DNA of 64,000 bases from CAVVKW01 sp963749035 (GCA_963749035.1 CAVVKW010000004.1:124001-188000); one strand, 5' to 3'. Counted from the stretch's first letter, positions 1 to 8,094 are shown. Notes: a model not told the origin generated them from the letters alone. Made by a program: numbers and translations.

Positions 1-1
1 C

Positions 2-1132
2 GGATTCGTTCGACGCACGCTCGAAGACTTCAACGCAGGCACCCTCGACGCGGTCACGGCAGCTGCGCATCTGGGAGTGAGCCGCTCCCGGCTCTACGAA
101 ATGCGCGGAGTCTTCCTGTCGGAGCGCGCCAACTACGGGCCGAAGACCAGCGGGGGAGACCGATTGGGGGACTGGCCAGCCAAGACGCGATGCCTGCTCG
201 AGGAGTTCCTTCCCCTTCAAAATCCGCCCAACTACCAGCTCGTTGCCGACGAACTCGAGCGCCTCTGCGGGTTTCGCCGGGCGCGCTCCACGGTCGAGGC
301 CCACGTCAAAGCGCACTACGCGCATCTGGTGCCCGCTGCGGCCCGCAAACCCCGGGTTTACCGACGCTTCCGCCGCGAGCACATCGGAGAGCTTTGGCAA
401 CACGACAGCTCCATCCACCAGTGGTGGCCGGCCAGTTCCAAGCAGACCCTCCTACTCACCGTGGACGACGCCTCCGGACTCAATCTGGCGGGCCGTTTCG
501 TCGGATCGGACACCACTTGGAATCACTTCGAGCACTTCCGCGAAGCCTTCACCCGCTGGGGGCTTCCCGAGATCCTCTACACCGACGGCCTGAGCCTCTT
601 CGGACCGAGTTCCACCGACGACCATAGCGATCCCAAAAGCGAGTTCCAACGAGCCATGCTGGGACTGGGTTCCGCCCACCTCGTGGCTCCCACCCCTCAG
701 GCCAAGGGCAAGATCGAGCGGCGCTTTGGCACCTTCCAGCGACGCCTGGTCGCCTTGCTCGCACACGCCCGCGCCACAACTTGGGCGCAAGCCGACGCCA
801 TCCTCCAGATGGAGATCGAGCGACAGAACCTCAAGCTCAACCGCTCGTCCGGCAAAATTCCCCTCGAAGTCTGGGAAATCCAGTCACTCCGTGGCCGCGG
901 TCGCCTGCGTCCTTCTCCGCCTCCCGCCCTACTCGATCTGCACCTCTCACTCCGCCTCTCCCGACGCGTGAACAACGACCACACCGTCGATTTTGAAGGC
1001 CGTAACTACGAGATCTCATCCACCCTCCGCAAGCGCATCACCATCGTCCATCATCCGTCCCGTCAATTTTGGGTCGTCGAGAATCCCCCAAAAGACGTGT
1101 GGCCCTCTATTTTAGCCCACTACAGCCTCTGA
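2..1132 (+). CDS. DDE (rve-core) transposase, ISNCY-like, 5' end outside window
   Basis: This encodes a cut-and-paste or copy-paste transposase that acts on the ends of its own element. The frame is open from base 2, and the first visible residues (to about codon 35) form a helix-turn-helix-like stretch ending AAHLGVSRSRLYE, so the GTG at 77 is unlikely to be the true start. The retroviral-integrase fold is visible: first Asp in WQHDSSIHQWW, second Asp in ILYTDGLSLFG, and catalytic Glu in QAKGKIERRFGTFQ, the usual D, D, E order. A beta-rich C-terminal domain follows (VDFEGRNYEISS). The Asp-x-Ser-x-His first motif and the ERRFGTFQ block match my memory of ISNCY/IS1202 transposases. Intact apart from the window edge. 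Confidence 0.85.
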   Translation, partial: GFVRRTLEDFNAGTLDAVTAAAHLGVSRSRLYEMRGVFLSERANYGPKTSGGDRLGDWPAKTRCLLEEFLPLQNPPNYQLVADELERLCGFRRARSTVEAHVKAHYAHLVPAAARKPRVYRRFRREHIGELWQHDSSIHQWWPASSKQTLLLTVDDASGLNLAGRFVGSDTTWNHFEHFREAFTRWGLPEILYTDGLSLFGPSSTDDHSDPKSEFQRAMLGLGSAHLVAPTPQAKGKIERRFGTFQRRLVALLAHARATTWAQADAILQMEIERQNLKLNRSSGKIPLEVWEIQSLRGRGRLRPSPPPALLDLHLSLRLSRRVNNDHTVDFEGRNYEISSTLRKRITIVHHPSRQFWVVENPPKDVWPSILAHYSL

Positions 1133-1139
1133 ACACCTG

Positions 1140-1177
1140 TCCGGTTTTGCTCCGGCAAGAAATCCGGTTTTGCTCCG
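1140..1177 (+). repeat. Two direct copies of a 15-base motif at the IS right end
   Basis: TCCGGTTTTGCTCCG occurs at 1140-1154 and again at 1163-1177, a pitch of 23 bases (about two helical turns). It lies eight bases after the transposase stop and just before the next element. Spacing on one helix face is what one expects of paired transposase binding sites at an element end. Confidence 0.7.
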
Positions 1178-1181
1178 TCCT

Positions 1182-1254
1182 TGTTGCCTCAAAAGTAAAT
1201 GACACCCGGGAGGGCCGGGAAGGAGGGGGTCGTTGACTCAAAAGTCATGACACC
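1182..1254 (+). repeat. Left terminal repeat block (two copies of one motif)
   Basis: Outer copy 1182-1206 and inner copy 1231-1254 share TTGnCTCAAAAGT followed by ATGACACC, 49 bases apart. The inner copy overlaps the transposase stop codon (1245-1247, read on the minus strand), so the gene ends inside its own binding site. Confidence 0.8.
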
Positions 1255-2471
1255 GTGGTTGGGTGTGAGTGTGCTGCATCTGGCGCGGAGTGCAAGGAGC
1301 CCGTAGGGCGACTGGAACGCAGCGCCAGATGCAGCACGCGCCCGAGGCGGCGCTCAAGTTCTTCGTGGAGAGCGAAGGGATCGAACGCGGCCCGCGCTTG
1401 GCGAAGTTGGGCCTTGGTTTTGGCGTCGACGTGCTCGCTTTCGAGTAATCGGTCGCAGGGCGTGCGGGGTTGGTCGTGACGGCGCTTGATCTTGGCTCCG
1501 TGACGTTCTTTGGAGACGAGTTTCATCGAGGGTTGAAAGAAGTTGTGCAGCGGCTCCCAGATCTCCCGGTAGATCGAGTTCATGCCGTCCAAAAGTTCGG
1601 GTTCCCCGAAGCGATCGTAGCCGAAGAGCTGACGCACCCGGGTCCAGTTCTTCTCCTCCACGTGTCCGTTGTCATCCTTGTGGTAGGGCCGGGACCGGGT
1701 GAAGCCCACGGGTCGGCTTCGTTCTTGGAAGTAACGAACCAGATGCCAGTTCAAGAACTCGCTGCCGTTGTCACAGTCGAAGCCGAGCACCTCGAAGGGG
1801 AGGGCTGCTTCGACTTCCCGGGTGGCGGCCACGATCCCGGTGGCTCCCTTGTTCCAGACGGCTCGGTTGGCCGTCCATCCACTGTGGATGTCGGTGTAGG
1901 TCACGCTCCACACGAAGTCTCCTTCGAGTGAACCGCCGCAGTGGGCCACCGTGTCGGCTTCCAGGTATCCGGGACGATCAATGTCCCAGTTATCCGTGCG
2001 GATGGGGATCGCGTTCTTGAGCAATCCTCCGGGCTTGGTCCCGCTCCGACCTCGTGCCCCGGCTCGAACCTTCCGCACGGCTAGAAGACGGTCGATCTGG
2101 GCAGCGCTGATGGCCAGGACCTTTTCCTTCAACTTCCGGCTCAGCTTTCCCGATCTCGCCTCGTAATACGGCAACCAGAGCTTGCGCATGGCCGCCAGTC
2201 GCTTGCCGCACGGTTGCTCGGACGCCTTCCAGATCTTCCAGAGGACATCCGCGACTTCCTCTCCATAGTCAACCGGGCGGCCCTTGGTTCGCCCGGGATC
2301 TCCTCCCCATCCTGCCTTGGCTCCCAGCAACTTGATTGCGTGCTTGCGGCTGTATCCCCACTGCTCGCACACCTCGTCAATCATGCGCGTGCGCCCCTCC
2401 CGGTTGCGCGCCACGTAGCGTTGCCGCATCCGCGGCAACTCCTCTTCTCTCATTCTTCGACTCATCGGCAT
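1245..2471 (-). CDS. DDE (rve-core) transposase of the complete insertion sequence
   Basis: A 408-residue integrase-core transposase. The N-terminal third is basic with helix-turn-helix character (YSRKHAIKLL near residue 40). The catalytic core runs from about residue 165: first Asp in LEADTVAHCGG, second in GFDCDNGSEFL, Glu in KDDNGHVEEKNW. The block HNFFQPSMKLVSKERHG followed by TPCDRLLE is typical of this widespread family, usually annotated as integrase-core or ISNCY-like. Start chosen at the first ATG (2471); a second ATG lies two codons on. The last codons run into the left inner terminal repeat. Full length with all catalytic residues, so probably active or recently so. Confidence 0.88.
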   Translation of the reverse strand: MPMSRRMREEELPRMRQRYVARNREGRTRMIDEVCEQWGYSRKHAIKLLGAKAGWGGDPGRTKGRPVDYGEEVADVLWKIWKASEQPCGKRLAAMRKLWLPYYEARSGKLSRKLKEKVLAISAAQIDRLLAVRKVRAGARGRSGTKPGGLLKNAIPIRTDNWDIDRPGYLEADTVAHCGGSLEGDFVWSVTYTDIHSGWTANRAVWNKGATGIVAATREVEAALPFEVLGFDCDNGSEFLNWHLVRYFQERSRPVGFTRSRPYHKDDNGHVEEKNWTRVRQLFGYDRFGEPELLDGMNSIYREIWEPLHNFFQPSMKLVSKERHGAKIKRRHDQPRTPCDRLLESEHVDAKTKAQLRQARAAFDPFALHEELERRLGRVLHLALRSSRPTGSLHSAPDAAHSHPTTVS

Positions 2472-2485
2472 GCCTTCGCTTTGCC

Positions 2486-2566
2486 GGTGTCATTCTTTTT
2501 GAGTCAACGTCCCCTTTTCTTCTCCGCCTCTTACTCTCCCTCGGTGTCATAACTTTTGAGGCAACA
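2486..2566 (-). repeat. Right terminal repeat block (two copies, inverted)
   Basis: GGTGTCAT..TTTTGAGgCAAC at 2543-2566 (outer) and GGTGTCAT..TTTTGAGTCAAC at 2486-2509 (inner) are reverse complements of the two left-end motifs, 57 bases apart. Outer pairs with outer (GCC in the core) and inner with inner (GAC in the core), so the two motif types keep their order at both ends. Confidence 0.8.
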
Positions 2567-2595
2567 GGCGTCGCCGACACGGTTTGATTTCTGAG

Positions 2596-2735
2596 TTGAC
2601 ATTGGACGGGAGGTGTCGCAGTTTCCACGGCTCGCGCGGAATCCTAGTGACTTAGAAGATTCGCCGTTGGTCCCCGGGGGACGGTCTTCGACCGTTCTCG
2701 CCCGCGTCGGGGGGAACCCGGTGAGTCATAACCTG
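2596..2735 (+). promoter_or_regulatory. Possible promoter and structured leader of rpoA
   Basis: In the 179 bases between the insertion sequence and rpoA a TTGACA box (2596-2601) is followed 17 bases later by a poor -10 (CAGTTT, 2619-2624). Further on, ACGGTC-TTC-GACCGT (2681-2695) is a perfect six-pair hairpin, next to the self-complementary CCCCGGGG. With ribosomal genes absent upstream, the operon needs a promoter here or read-out from the element. The promoter is weakly supported; the hairpin is plainly visible but its role is unknown. Confidence 0.3.
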
Positions 2736-2745
2736 ATCAAACATC

Positions 2746-3768
2746 ATGCCAGTTCGTCTTGGACGATTTGAAATGCCAAAATCCCTTTCTCGGGATGAGG
2801 CCACCGCCACCGACACTTACACGAAGTTCAGCGCCGAGCCGTTCGAGGCTGGTTACGGACACACCATCGGAAACTCGCTGCGTCGGGTGCTTTTGTCCTC
2901 GCTGGAAGGCGCGGCCATCACCTCGGTGAAGATCGAGGGAGCCGCTCACGAGTTCACCAGCCTGCCGGGCGTCGTGGAAGACGTGGTCGACATCATTCTC
3001 AACCTGAAGAAGGTCAAACTGAAGGCTCACGAGAGCGAGATCCGAAACCTCACGCTTTCGGTCAACCGCGAGGGCGCGGTGACCGCGGCTGACATCCAAT
3101 CGTCGAACCAGTGCGAGGTCCTGAATCCCGACCAGCACATCTGCACGCTTGATAAGAAGCAGAAGTTCGAGGCGGAGTTTGAAATCAAGGTCGGCCGTGG
3201 GTTTGCGACTGGCGACGAGAACAAAACGGAAGACATGCCGATTGGTGTGATCGCGATCGACTCGATTTTCTCACCCGTGACGCGCGTCAAATACGCGGTC
3301 GAGCAGACCCGCGTGGGCCAGCGCACGGATTACGACAAACTCGTGGTCGACGTCTGGACGGACGGTCGGATCACACCGGACGACGCGCTGCTGCAGGCTT
3401 CCGCCATTCTTCGCAAGCATCTCGACGTGTTCGTCAACTACGACGACGAGCAGATCGAGTTCGACGAGACTCCGCAGGAAGTCAGCCAGGAAAACAGCCG
3501 ACTCAAGAAGCTCCTCAACATGAGCGTCAACGAGATCGAGTTGTCGGTTCGCGCGGCCAATTGCTTGAACAACGCCAACATCACGACGGTGGGTCAGTTG
3601 GCGATGAAGTCGGAAGCCGAAATGCTGAAGTATCGCAACTTCGGTAAAAAGTCGTTGAACGAAATTAAGGACAAGCTTGTGCAGCTCGGTCTCGGGCTCG
3701 GATTGAAATTCGAACCCGGCTTGATTGATCTGCCGGCGGATCCCGCTGCTGAGCCTGCCGCGGAATAA
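2746..3768 (+). CDS. rpoA: DNA-directed RNA polymerase alpha subunit
   Basis: The alpha subunit forms the dimer on which core RNA polymerase assembles and contacts upstream promoter DNA and activators. At 340 residues it is close to the usual length. The N-terminal dimerisation domain carries GHTIGNSLRRVLLSSLEGAA (about 38-57). The C-terminal domain (about 255-320) contains ELSVRAANCLNNA and FGKKSLNEIKDKL, with the arginine that contacts UP-element DNA kept. I chose ATG 2746 (MPVRLGRFEMPK), an N-terminus I recall from Verrucomicrobiota, over the ATG nine codons later. rplQ follows after 21 bases. The usual upstream partners (rpsD, rpsK, rpsM) are not here; insertion sequences lie there instead. 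Confidence 0.98.
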   Translation: MPVRLGRFEMPKSLSRDEATATDTYTKFSAEPFEAGYGHTIGNSLRRVLLSSLEGAAITSVKIEGAAHEFTSLPGVVEDVVDIILNLKKVKLKAHESEIRNLTLSVNREGAVTAADIQSSNQCEVLNPDQHICTLDKKQKFEAEFEIKVGRGFATGDENKTEDMPIGVIAIDSIFSPVTRVKYAVEQTRVGQRTDYDKLVVDVWTDGRITPDDALLQASAILRKHLDVFVNYDDEQIEFDETPQEVSQENSRLKKLLNMSVNEIELSVRAANCLNNANITTVGQLAMKSEAEMLKYRNFGKKSLNEIKDKLVQLGLGLGLKFEPGLIDLPADPAAEPAAE

Positions 3769-3789
3769 CCCCCGACCGAAAACTACGTC

Positions 3790-4245
3790 ATGAGACATCG
3801 CATCAAGACCATCAAGCTCGGACGCTCGCAGTCCCACCGCGACGCCCTGCTCGCGAATCAAGTCGTGAGCCTGATCGAGCATCATCGCATCAAGACGACC
3901 CTCGCGAAGGCGAAGGCCGTCCGGCCCTTTGCCGAGAAAATGGTGACCCTGGGCAAGCGGGGTGACCTGCACGCCCGCCGGCTGGCCGCTTCCTACCTCG
4001 GGCAAAAGGACGCCGTGAAGAAGCTGTTCGCGGAGGTTGCGCCGCGCGCCGCGTCGCGTCAGGGCGGATACACTCGTATCATTAAGCTCGGGCCCCGACA
4101 GAGCGATTCCGCGCCGATGGCTTTCATCGAGTGGGTTGACAGTGTGACCGAAGCCAAGCCGGAAGTTGTCGAGGTCGAGACCCCGAAGAAAGCGAAGGCT
4201 TCCAAAGCCAAGGCTACCGAAGGCGAGATGTCCTCGGACGCCTGA
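3790..4245 (+). CDS. rplQ: 50S ribosomal protein L17
   Basis: L17 is a large-subunit protein near the exit tunnel. The family signature MRHRIKTIKLGRSQSHRDAL opens the protein, followed by LANQVVSLIEHHRIKTTLAKAKAVRPFAEKM and the conserved GGYTRIIKLGPRQSDSAPMAFIEWVD. At 151 residues it is longer than E. coli L17 (127) because of a Lys/Glu-rich tail after about residue 118 (PEVVEVETPKKAKASKAKA). It is the last gene of the rpoA operon, directly followed by an intrinsic terminator. Confidence 0.98.
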   Translation: MRHRIKTIKLGRSQSHRDALLANQVVSLIEHHRIKTTLAKAKAVRPFAEKMVTLGKRGDLHARRLAASYLGQKDAVKKLFAEVAPRAASRQGGYTRIIKLGPRQSDSAPMAFIEWVDSVTEAKPEVVEVETPKKAKASKAKATEGEMSSDA

Positions 4246-4277
4246 TTCATAAGAGCGAATCGGATTCTCGAACTTTT

Positions 4278-4326
4278 CCCGGGGGCTGGCGTCAGCGCAT
4301 TTGAAGCGGTCAGGCCCCGGGTTTTT
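4278..4326 (+). terminator. Intrinsic terminator of rpoA-rplQ
   Basis: CCCGGGGGCTG (4278-4288) pairs with CAGGCCCCGGG (4311-4321) with one mismatch, across a loop of 22 bases, and is followed at once by TTTTT (4322-4326). It lies 33 bases after the rplQ stop. Confidence 0.85.
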
Positions 4327-4398
4327 CGTGTTTGGGTGGATTCGGTCAGCACGGTCCGGATCACGTTAATGAGACGCTTTCAAGAGCCCGATCATCCC

Positions 4399-4427
4399 TT
4401 GACGCTCCGCGAGGGGCTTCATACGTT
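4399..4427 (+). promoter_or_regulatory. Candidate promoter before the TPR gene
   Basis: TTGACG (4399-4404), a 17-base spacer and TACGTT (4422-4427) lie after the terminator and just before the preferred ATG at 4438. If real, transcription would begin within a few bases of that start codon. The -10 box matches at three of six positions only. Confidence 0.25.
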
Positions 4428-4437
4428 CTCCGGTCCC

Positions 4438-5670
4438 ATGTCTCGCGGATTTTTCAGGTTTTCCTCATGTGCTCTGGTGGTCTTGCTTGCGGCAGGATCC
4501 CTCCGGATCGTCGGGGCGCAGGGCCGGTCGCCCGGGGCGGATATCCCGCAGGAGATCGAGCGGGCGCCGGAGATCCAGACGAGGTCGGCTGAGGCGATGA
4601 CCGAGGCCGAAGTGGCGGACGCGCAGGCGCTTTATGCCGCCGCGTTGGCACTGGACGAGGAAGGTCGATCGGCTTCGGCGATCACGGCATACAAGCGCGC
4701 CATCAAGAAGTATCCGTTTGCTTCGCAGGCCGGGGCGGCTCAGTTTCGGGTCGCGGAGTTGCTCGAGGCGAGCGGCAGTTCGTCGCGGGCGTTCGACGCC
4801 TACCAGTTTCTGCTGCAGCGTTATCCGGACACTCCGAATTTCGAGCAGGCCGTCGCGGCGCAGGTCACGATCGCAAATAAATACTTGGGCGGAAAACCGC
4901 AGAAATTACTGGGCGTGCCGATCGGAAATTCGGCTGAGCGTGCCCAGGAAATGTACACCGCCATCGTTGCGAACGCGCCTTACAGCAAGTTTGCGCCGGT
5001 GGCCCAATTCAACCTCGGTCTCGCCTACGAAAAGCAGAGTCTGCCGTTCGAGGCGATCAAGGCTTACCAGACGTTGATCGACAGCTATCCAACGAGTGAC
5101 GTCAACGATGACGCGCTGTATCAGATCGGATTCGTTTACATGCGGGTCGGGTTTGGTTCGGGATCGCAGGACATGTCGGCGTTGAGCGCGGCTCGGAATA
5201 CGTTCGAGGATTTTCTGATCGAATTCCCCGACAGCGAGAAGGCACCGCAAGCGAGAGAGAATCTCGAGCAACTCGAGGGCAAGCAGTCTGCGGACATCAT
5301 CCGGATCGCGGAGTTTTATGAATTCAGCAAGGACCTGAAAGCGGCGGTGATCTACTACAACGACGTGATTCGCCGGGCGCCGAACACCGAGGACGCCAAC
5401 TTGGCAAAGGCGCGGATCGAAGAGTTGCGGGCGCAGTATGGTGACGAGGCGCTGCGCACCGGTCCGGACAGCGCGGAGTCGGGTGAGAAGATGGCACTGC
5501 GCCGCCGCTTGCAGGCTCAGGTGGAGAGCTCGGCGCTGGCGGATTATTCCGGTCCGCCGACTGGGTTGATCGTGCCCGACGAATTACCAGCCAGCGCGCC
5601 AAGGATGCGGACGTCCGTCGACGACGTCCGCCCGCTTCCCGCCGTCGAACCGGAGCTGCCGACCGAATGA
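4438..5670 (+). CDS. Exported TPR protein, BamD/YbgF-like repeats
   Basis: A periplasmic tetratricopeptide-repeat protein, probably a scaffold at the outer membrane. From ATG 4438 it has 410 residues: a signal peptide (MSRGFFRFSSCALVVLLAAG, cleavage probably after VGA) and repeated BamD-type TPR units such as ALYAAALALDEEGRSASAITAYKRAIKKYP, plus AQFNLGLAYEKQSLPFEAIKAYQTLIDSYP. There is no lipobox Cys at the cleavage site and it is much longer than BamD (about 245), so I do not call it bamD. In-frame ATGs at 4336 and 4369 would put extra residues before the signal peptide. Its stop overlaps the lptE start by four bases (ATGA), suggesting a joint outer-membrane assembly role. Confidence 0.75.
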   Translation: MSRGFFRFSSCALVVLLAAGSLRIVGAQGRSPGADIPQEIERAPEIQTRSAEAMTEAEVADAQALYAAALALDEEGRSASAITAYKRAIKKYPFASQAGAAQFRVAELLEASGSSSRAFDAYQFLLQRYPDTPNFEQAVAAQVTIANKYLGGKPQKLLGVPIGNSAERAQEMYTAIVANAPYSKFAPVAQFNLGLAYEKQSLPFEAIKAYQTLIDSYPTSDVNDDALYQIGFVYMRVGFGSGSQDMSALSAARNTFEDFLIEFPDSEKAPQARENLEQLEGKQSADIIRIAEFYEFSKDLKAAVIYYNDVIRRAPNTEDANLAKARIEELRAQYGDEALRTGPDSAESGEKMALRRRLQAQVESSALADYSGPPTGLIVPDELPASAPRMRTSVDDVRPLPAVEPELPTE

Positions 5671-6203
5671 TCACCGCTTTGAGAAAACTTCTTCCAGGCG
5701 TGCTCGGTGCGGCTGTCATCGTCGGGACCGGCGTAGGATTTGGGGGATGCGGATACCATTTGGGGTCCGTGAAACCATCCGTGTTGCGAAACGTGGATGC
5801 GCTCGCGGTTCAGACTTTCAAAAACAAAACTTACGAGCCGCGGATCGAGGTGTTGATGGCGGATACGCTCATCAAGCAGCTTCAGCAAGATGGGACGTAT
5901 GAGATCGTCTCTGACGAGCGGGCGGACGCCATTCTCTATTGCACACTCGAGGATGCGGATCGGCGGCAGGCCCGTGCGGTGCGGAATAACGTACTCGCCA
6001 CGCAGGAATTTGCGTTGCGCCTGACGGTCGAATACGAACTGGTCGATCGCGTGACCGGCGTTGTGATTATGGCCGGGACGGTGGCGGGAGATACGTCGTT
6101 CTTCATCAACCGTGATCTTCAGACGGACGAGCGGCAGGCCATCGTAAACGCGATCCAGGCGGTCGCCGTGGAGCTGACCGGGGAATTGACCGAAGGATTC
6201 TGA
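5667..6203 (+). CDS. lptE: LPS-assembly lipoprotein LptE
   Basis: LptE plugs the LptD barrel and helps insert LPS into the outer membrane outer leaflet. The 178-residue protein has a lipoprotein signal ending GFGGCGYHLGS, with Cys about 28 as the acylated residue, and the CGYHL start of the mature protein is typical of LptE. NVDALAVQTFKNKTYEPRIE and the ADAILYCTLEDA strand follow, matching the LptE fold (secretin-like). It starts inside the stop of the upstream TPR gene. Presence of lptE supports an LPS-bearing outer membrane. A gene of the LptD/OstA type starts at the far end of the window (63556). Confidence 0.85.
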   Translation: MITALRKLLPGVLGAAVIVGTGVGFGGCGYHLGSVKPSVLRNVDALAVQTFKNKTYEPRIEVLMADTLIKQLQQDGTYEIVSDERADAILYCTLEDADRRQARAVRNNVLATQEFALRLTVEYELVDRVTGVVIMAGTVAGDTSFFINRDLQTDERQAIVNAIQAVAVELTGELTEGF

Positions 6204-6251
6204 GCGCGGGGTGTTCTTGATTCTGAGCGTTCGATTGAAAACCAACCCGGT

Positions 6252-6956
6252 GTGCTGACCATCGTCCCGACGCCGATCGGCAATCTGGATGACATCACGT
6301 TGAGAGCGCTGAGTGCGCTGCGCGAGGCAGACGTGGTCGCGGCGGAAGATACGCGGCACTCCGGGATTTTGCTCAAGCATCACGGAATCTCGAAGCCATT
6401 CGTCAGCTTTCACGAACACAACGAGGCGAGGCGGACGGCGGAGCTAATCGAGGAACTTTCGGGCGGCAGGAAGGTCGCGTTGATCACGGACGCGGGAATG
6501 CCAGGTGTGTCGGATCCGGGGATGCGTCTGGTGCGGGCTTGTGCGGAAGCCGGCGTCGAATACACCGTGTTACCCGGGGCGTCCGCGGTCGTGACGGCGG
6601 TGGTGGGATCGGGATTCGACGCGACGGATTTCTCTTTCGCCGGGTTTTTGCCGGTGAAGTCGGGGCAGCGACGGAACGCTCTGGAAGCTGCGCTCGCGGG
6701 GCGGGGGACGGCGGTCTTCTTCGAATCGCCGCACCGGTTGGTCAAGTCGTTGGCGGTGCTCGCGGAGGTTGGGGCGGAGCGCCGGGTCTGTGTGGCGAGG
6801 GAGTTGACGAAAAAATTCGAGGAATATCGGATCGGGTTGCCCGCGGAGCTTCTGAGACACTACGAAGAGCGACCGCCGAAGGGGGAAATCTGCTTGGTGC
6901 TCGAGGGGAAGGACGTGGCGGCGCGACGGGCAAAGGCGGCGGCCAGGATCGATTAA
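6252..6956 (+). CDS. rsmI: 16S rRNA (cytidine1402-2'-O)-methyltransferase RsmI
   Basis: RsmI methylates the ribose of C1402 in the 16S rRNA P site using SAM. Family blocks are clear: VPTPIGNLDDITLRAL at the N-terminus, AAEDTRHSGILLKHHGI, ALITDAGMPGVSDPG, VLPGASAVVTAVVGSG and FFESPHRL. The protein has 234 residues, a little shorter than E. coli RsmI (286), because the C-terminal helical domain is reduced to a short basic tail (KDVAARRAKAAARID). The GTG at 6252 puts the conserved TIVPTPIGN block three residues in, as usual. It stands 48 bases after lptE and may share its transcript. Confidence 0.95.
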   Translation: MLTIVPTPIGNLDDITLRALSALREADVVAAEDTRHSGILLKHHGISKPFVSFHEHNEARRTAELIEELSGGRKVALITDAGMPGVSDPGMRLVRACAEAGVEYTVLPGASAVVTAVVGSGFDATDFSFAGFLPVKSGQRRNALEAALAGRGTAVFFESPHRLVKSLAVLAEVGAERRVCVARELTKKFEEYRIGLPAELLRHYEERPPKGEICLVLEGKDVAARRAKAAARID

Positions 6957-7063
6957 TCCGGCAACGGATTTTCCGAAATTTTTGAACGCCTCGCCGGGTG
7001 GCCTGTCTGATTTTCTGCGCGCTGGAGTCCGGTTCGGCGCAATTTTTTAATCCCCTGTTTTTT

Positions 7064-8056
7064 ATGAGTAGTGCCACCACGCAAGAATTGAATCGAGAAG
7101 TTCAGGAGAACAGTCAGTGGGTGCAGCCCCTGCTGCAGGAAGTCGGGAGGGTGGTCGTGGGTCAGAAGGTTTTGGTCGAGCGGTTGCTCGCCGGTTTGCT
7201 GACCAACGGTCACGTTCTGCTCGAGGGTGTGCCGGGATTAGCGAAGACGCTGACCGTCCGCACGCTGGCATCGAGCATCAACACCGGCTTCCAGCGACTA
7301 CAGTTCACTCCCGACCTGTTGCCGGCCGATCTCGTTGGCACGCTGATCTACAGTCCGAGAGACAGTGAGTTCAGCACGAAGCTCGGGCCAATTTTTTCCA
7401 ATCTGATCCTTGCGGATGAGATCAACCGCGCGCCAGCTAAGGTGCAGAGTGCGTTGCTCGAAGCGATGCAGGAGCGGCAGGTGACGATCGGTGAGAAAAC
7501 GTTTCCGTTGCCAGATCCGTTTTTGGTTTTGGCAACGCAGAATCCGATCGAGCAGGAGGGGACCTACCAATTGCCCGAAGCGCAGCTCGATCGCTTCATG
7601 TTCAAGGTGAACGTCGGCTACCCAACGCGCACGGAGGAGCGAGCGATCTTGGACGCCATGGCGACCTCGGCGCCGAAGCTGGACGTGAGCCCGGTGGTCG
7701 AGCCGGAGCAGATCATTCGGGCGCGGGAGGTCGTGAATTCCATCTTCGTGGACGACCGGGTGAAGGATTACATCGTTGACGTGGTGTGGGCGACGCGTGA
7801 TCCGCGTTCGTTCAAACTGAATCTCGACGGGATGATTCGGTACGGGGCGTCGCCGCGCGCGACGATTTTCCTGACCCTGGCGGCGAAGGCCAACGCGTTC
7901 CTGGCCGGGCGGGGATACGTGACGCCGCAGGACGTCAAGAGCATCGGTCTGGACATCCTCCGGCACCGCGTGGCGGTCAGCTACGAGGCTGAGGCGGAAG
8001 AGGTGACGAGCGAGATGATCGTCGAGAAGATCTTCGCCGGGATTCCGGTGCCTTGA
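7064..8056 (+). CDS. MoxR-family AAA+ ATPase
   Basis: MoxR ATPases act as chaperones that work with von Willebrand A (vWA) proteins encoded beside them. From ATG 7064 the product has 330 residues. Walker A GVPGLAKT (55-62) and Walker B LILADEINRAP (114-124) are intact, as are the sensor block ATQNPIEQEGTYQLPEAQLDRF and the lid domain with RYGASPRATIFLTLAAKA. A frame extension to 6998 would add 22 residues without family likeness, so I start at 7064. It heads the long run of DUF58, vWA and TPR genes to 16746, the classic MoxR-Bat arrangement. Confidence 0.93.
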   Translation: MSSATTQELNREVQENSQWVQPLLQEVGRVVVGQKVLVERLLAGLLTNGHVLLEGVPGLAKTLTVRTLASSINTGFQRLQFTPDLLPADLVGTLIYSPRDSEFSTKLGPIFSNLILADEINRAPAKVQSALLEAMQERQVTIGEKTFPLPDPFLVLATQNPIEQEGTYQLPEAQLDRFMFKVNVGYPTRTEERAILDAMATSAPKLDVSPVVEPEQIIRAREVVNSIFVDDRVKDYIVDVVWATRDPRSFKLNLDGMIRYGASPRATIFLTLAAKANAFLAGRGYVTPQDVKSIGLDILRHRVAVSYEAEAEEVTSEMIVEKIFAGIPVP

Positions 8057-8070
8057 GGGCGGTTAATCCG

Positions 8071-8094
8071 GTGATTGGTGAGTCGTGATTGGTG
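8071..8094 (+). repeat. Degenerate direct repeat after the MoxR gene
   Basis: GTGATTGGTG (8071-8080) and GTGATTGGTGG (8084-8094) are near-identical direct copies separated by AGTC, in the gap before the four-helix-bundle gene. It resembles the other short quasi-tandem repeats between genes of this window. Confidence 0.5.

Larger units (their letters stand above)
1..1181 (+). mobile_element. Right part of an ISNCY/IS1202-like insertion sequence, cut by window edge
   Basis: The segment holds the 3' part of a DDE transposase gene followed by two direct copies of a 15-base motif (1140-1154 and 1163-1177) that look like transposase binding sites at the element's right end. The left end lies outside the window. 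The right boundary is placed where the next element's terminal repeat begins, so it is approximate. Family assignment rests on the transposase; no target duplication can be checked with one end missing. Confidence 0.7.
1182..2566 (-). mobile_element. Complete insertion sequence with doubled inverted terminal repeats
   Basis: An element of about 1.39 kb with one transposase gene. Its outer ends are inverted copies beginning TGTTGCCTCAAAAGT (1182-1206) and, on the other strand, the same sequence at 2543-2566. A second, inner pair of the same motif lies at 1231-1254 and 2486-2509. The element begins TG and ends CA. The flanks (left ..CTCCGTCCT, right GGCGTCGCC..) show no target-site duplication, so it may have lost one, or inserted beside the neighbouring element's end and recombined. 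Confidence 0.85.

Noticed and set aside
1174..2575. Target-site duplication around the complete insertion sequence
   Set aside because: Flanks CTCCGTCCT and GGCGTCGCC share no direct repeat, so none is claimed.
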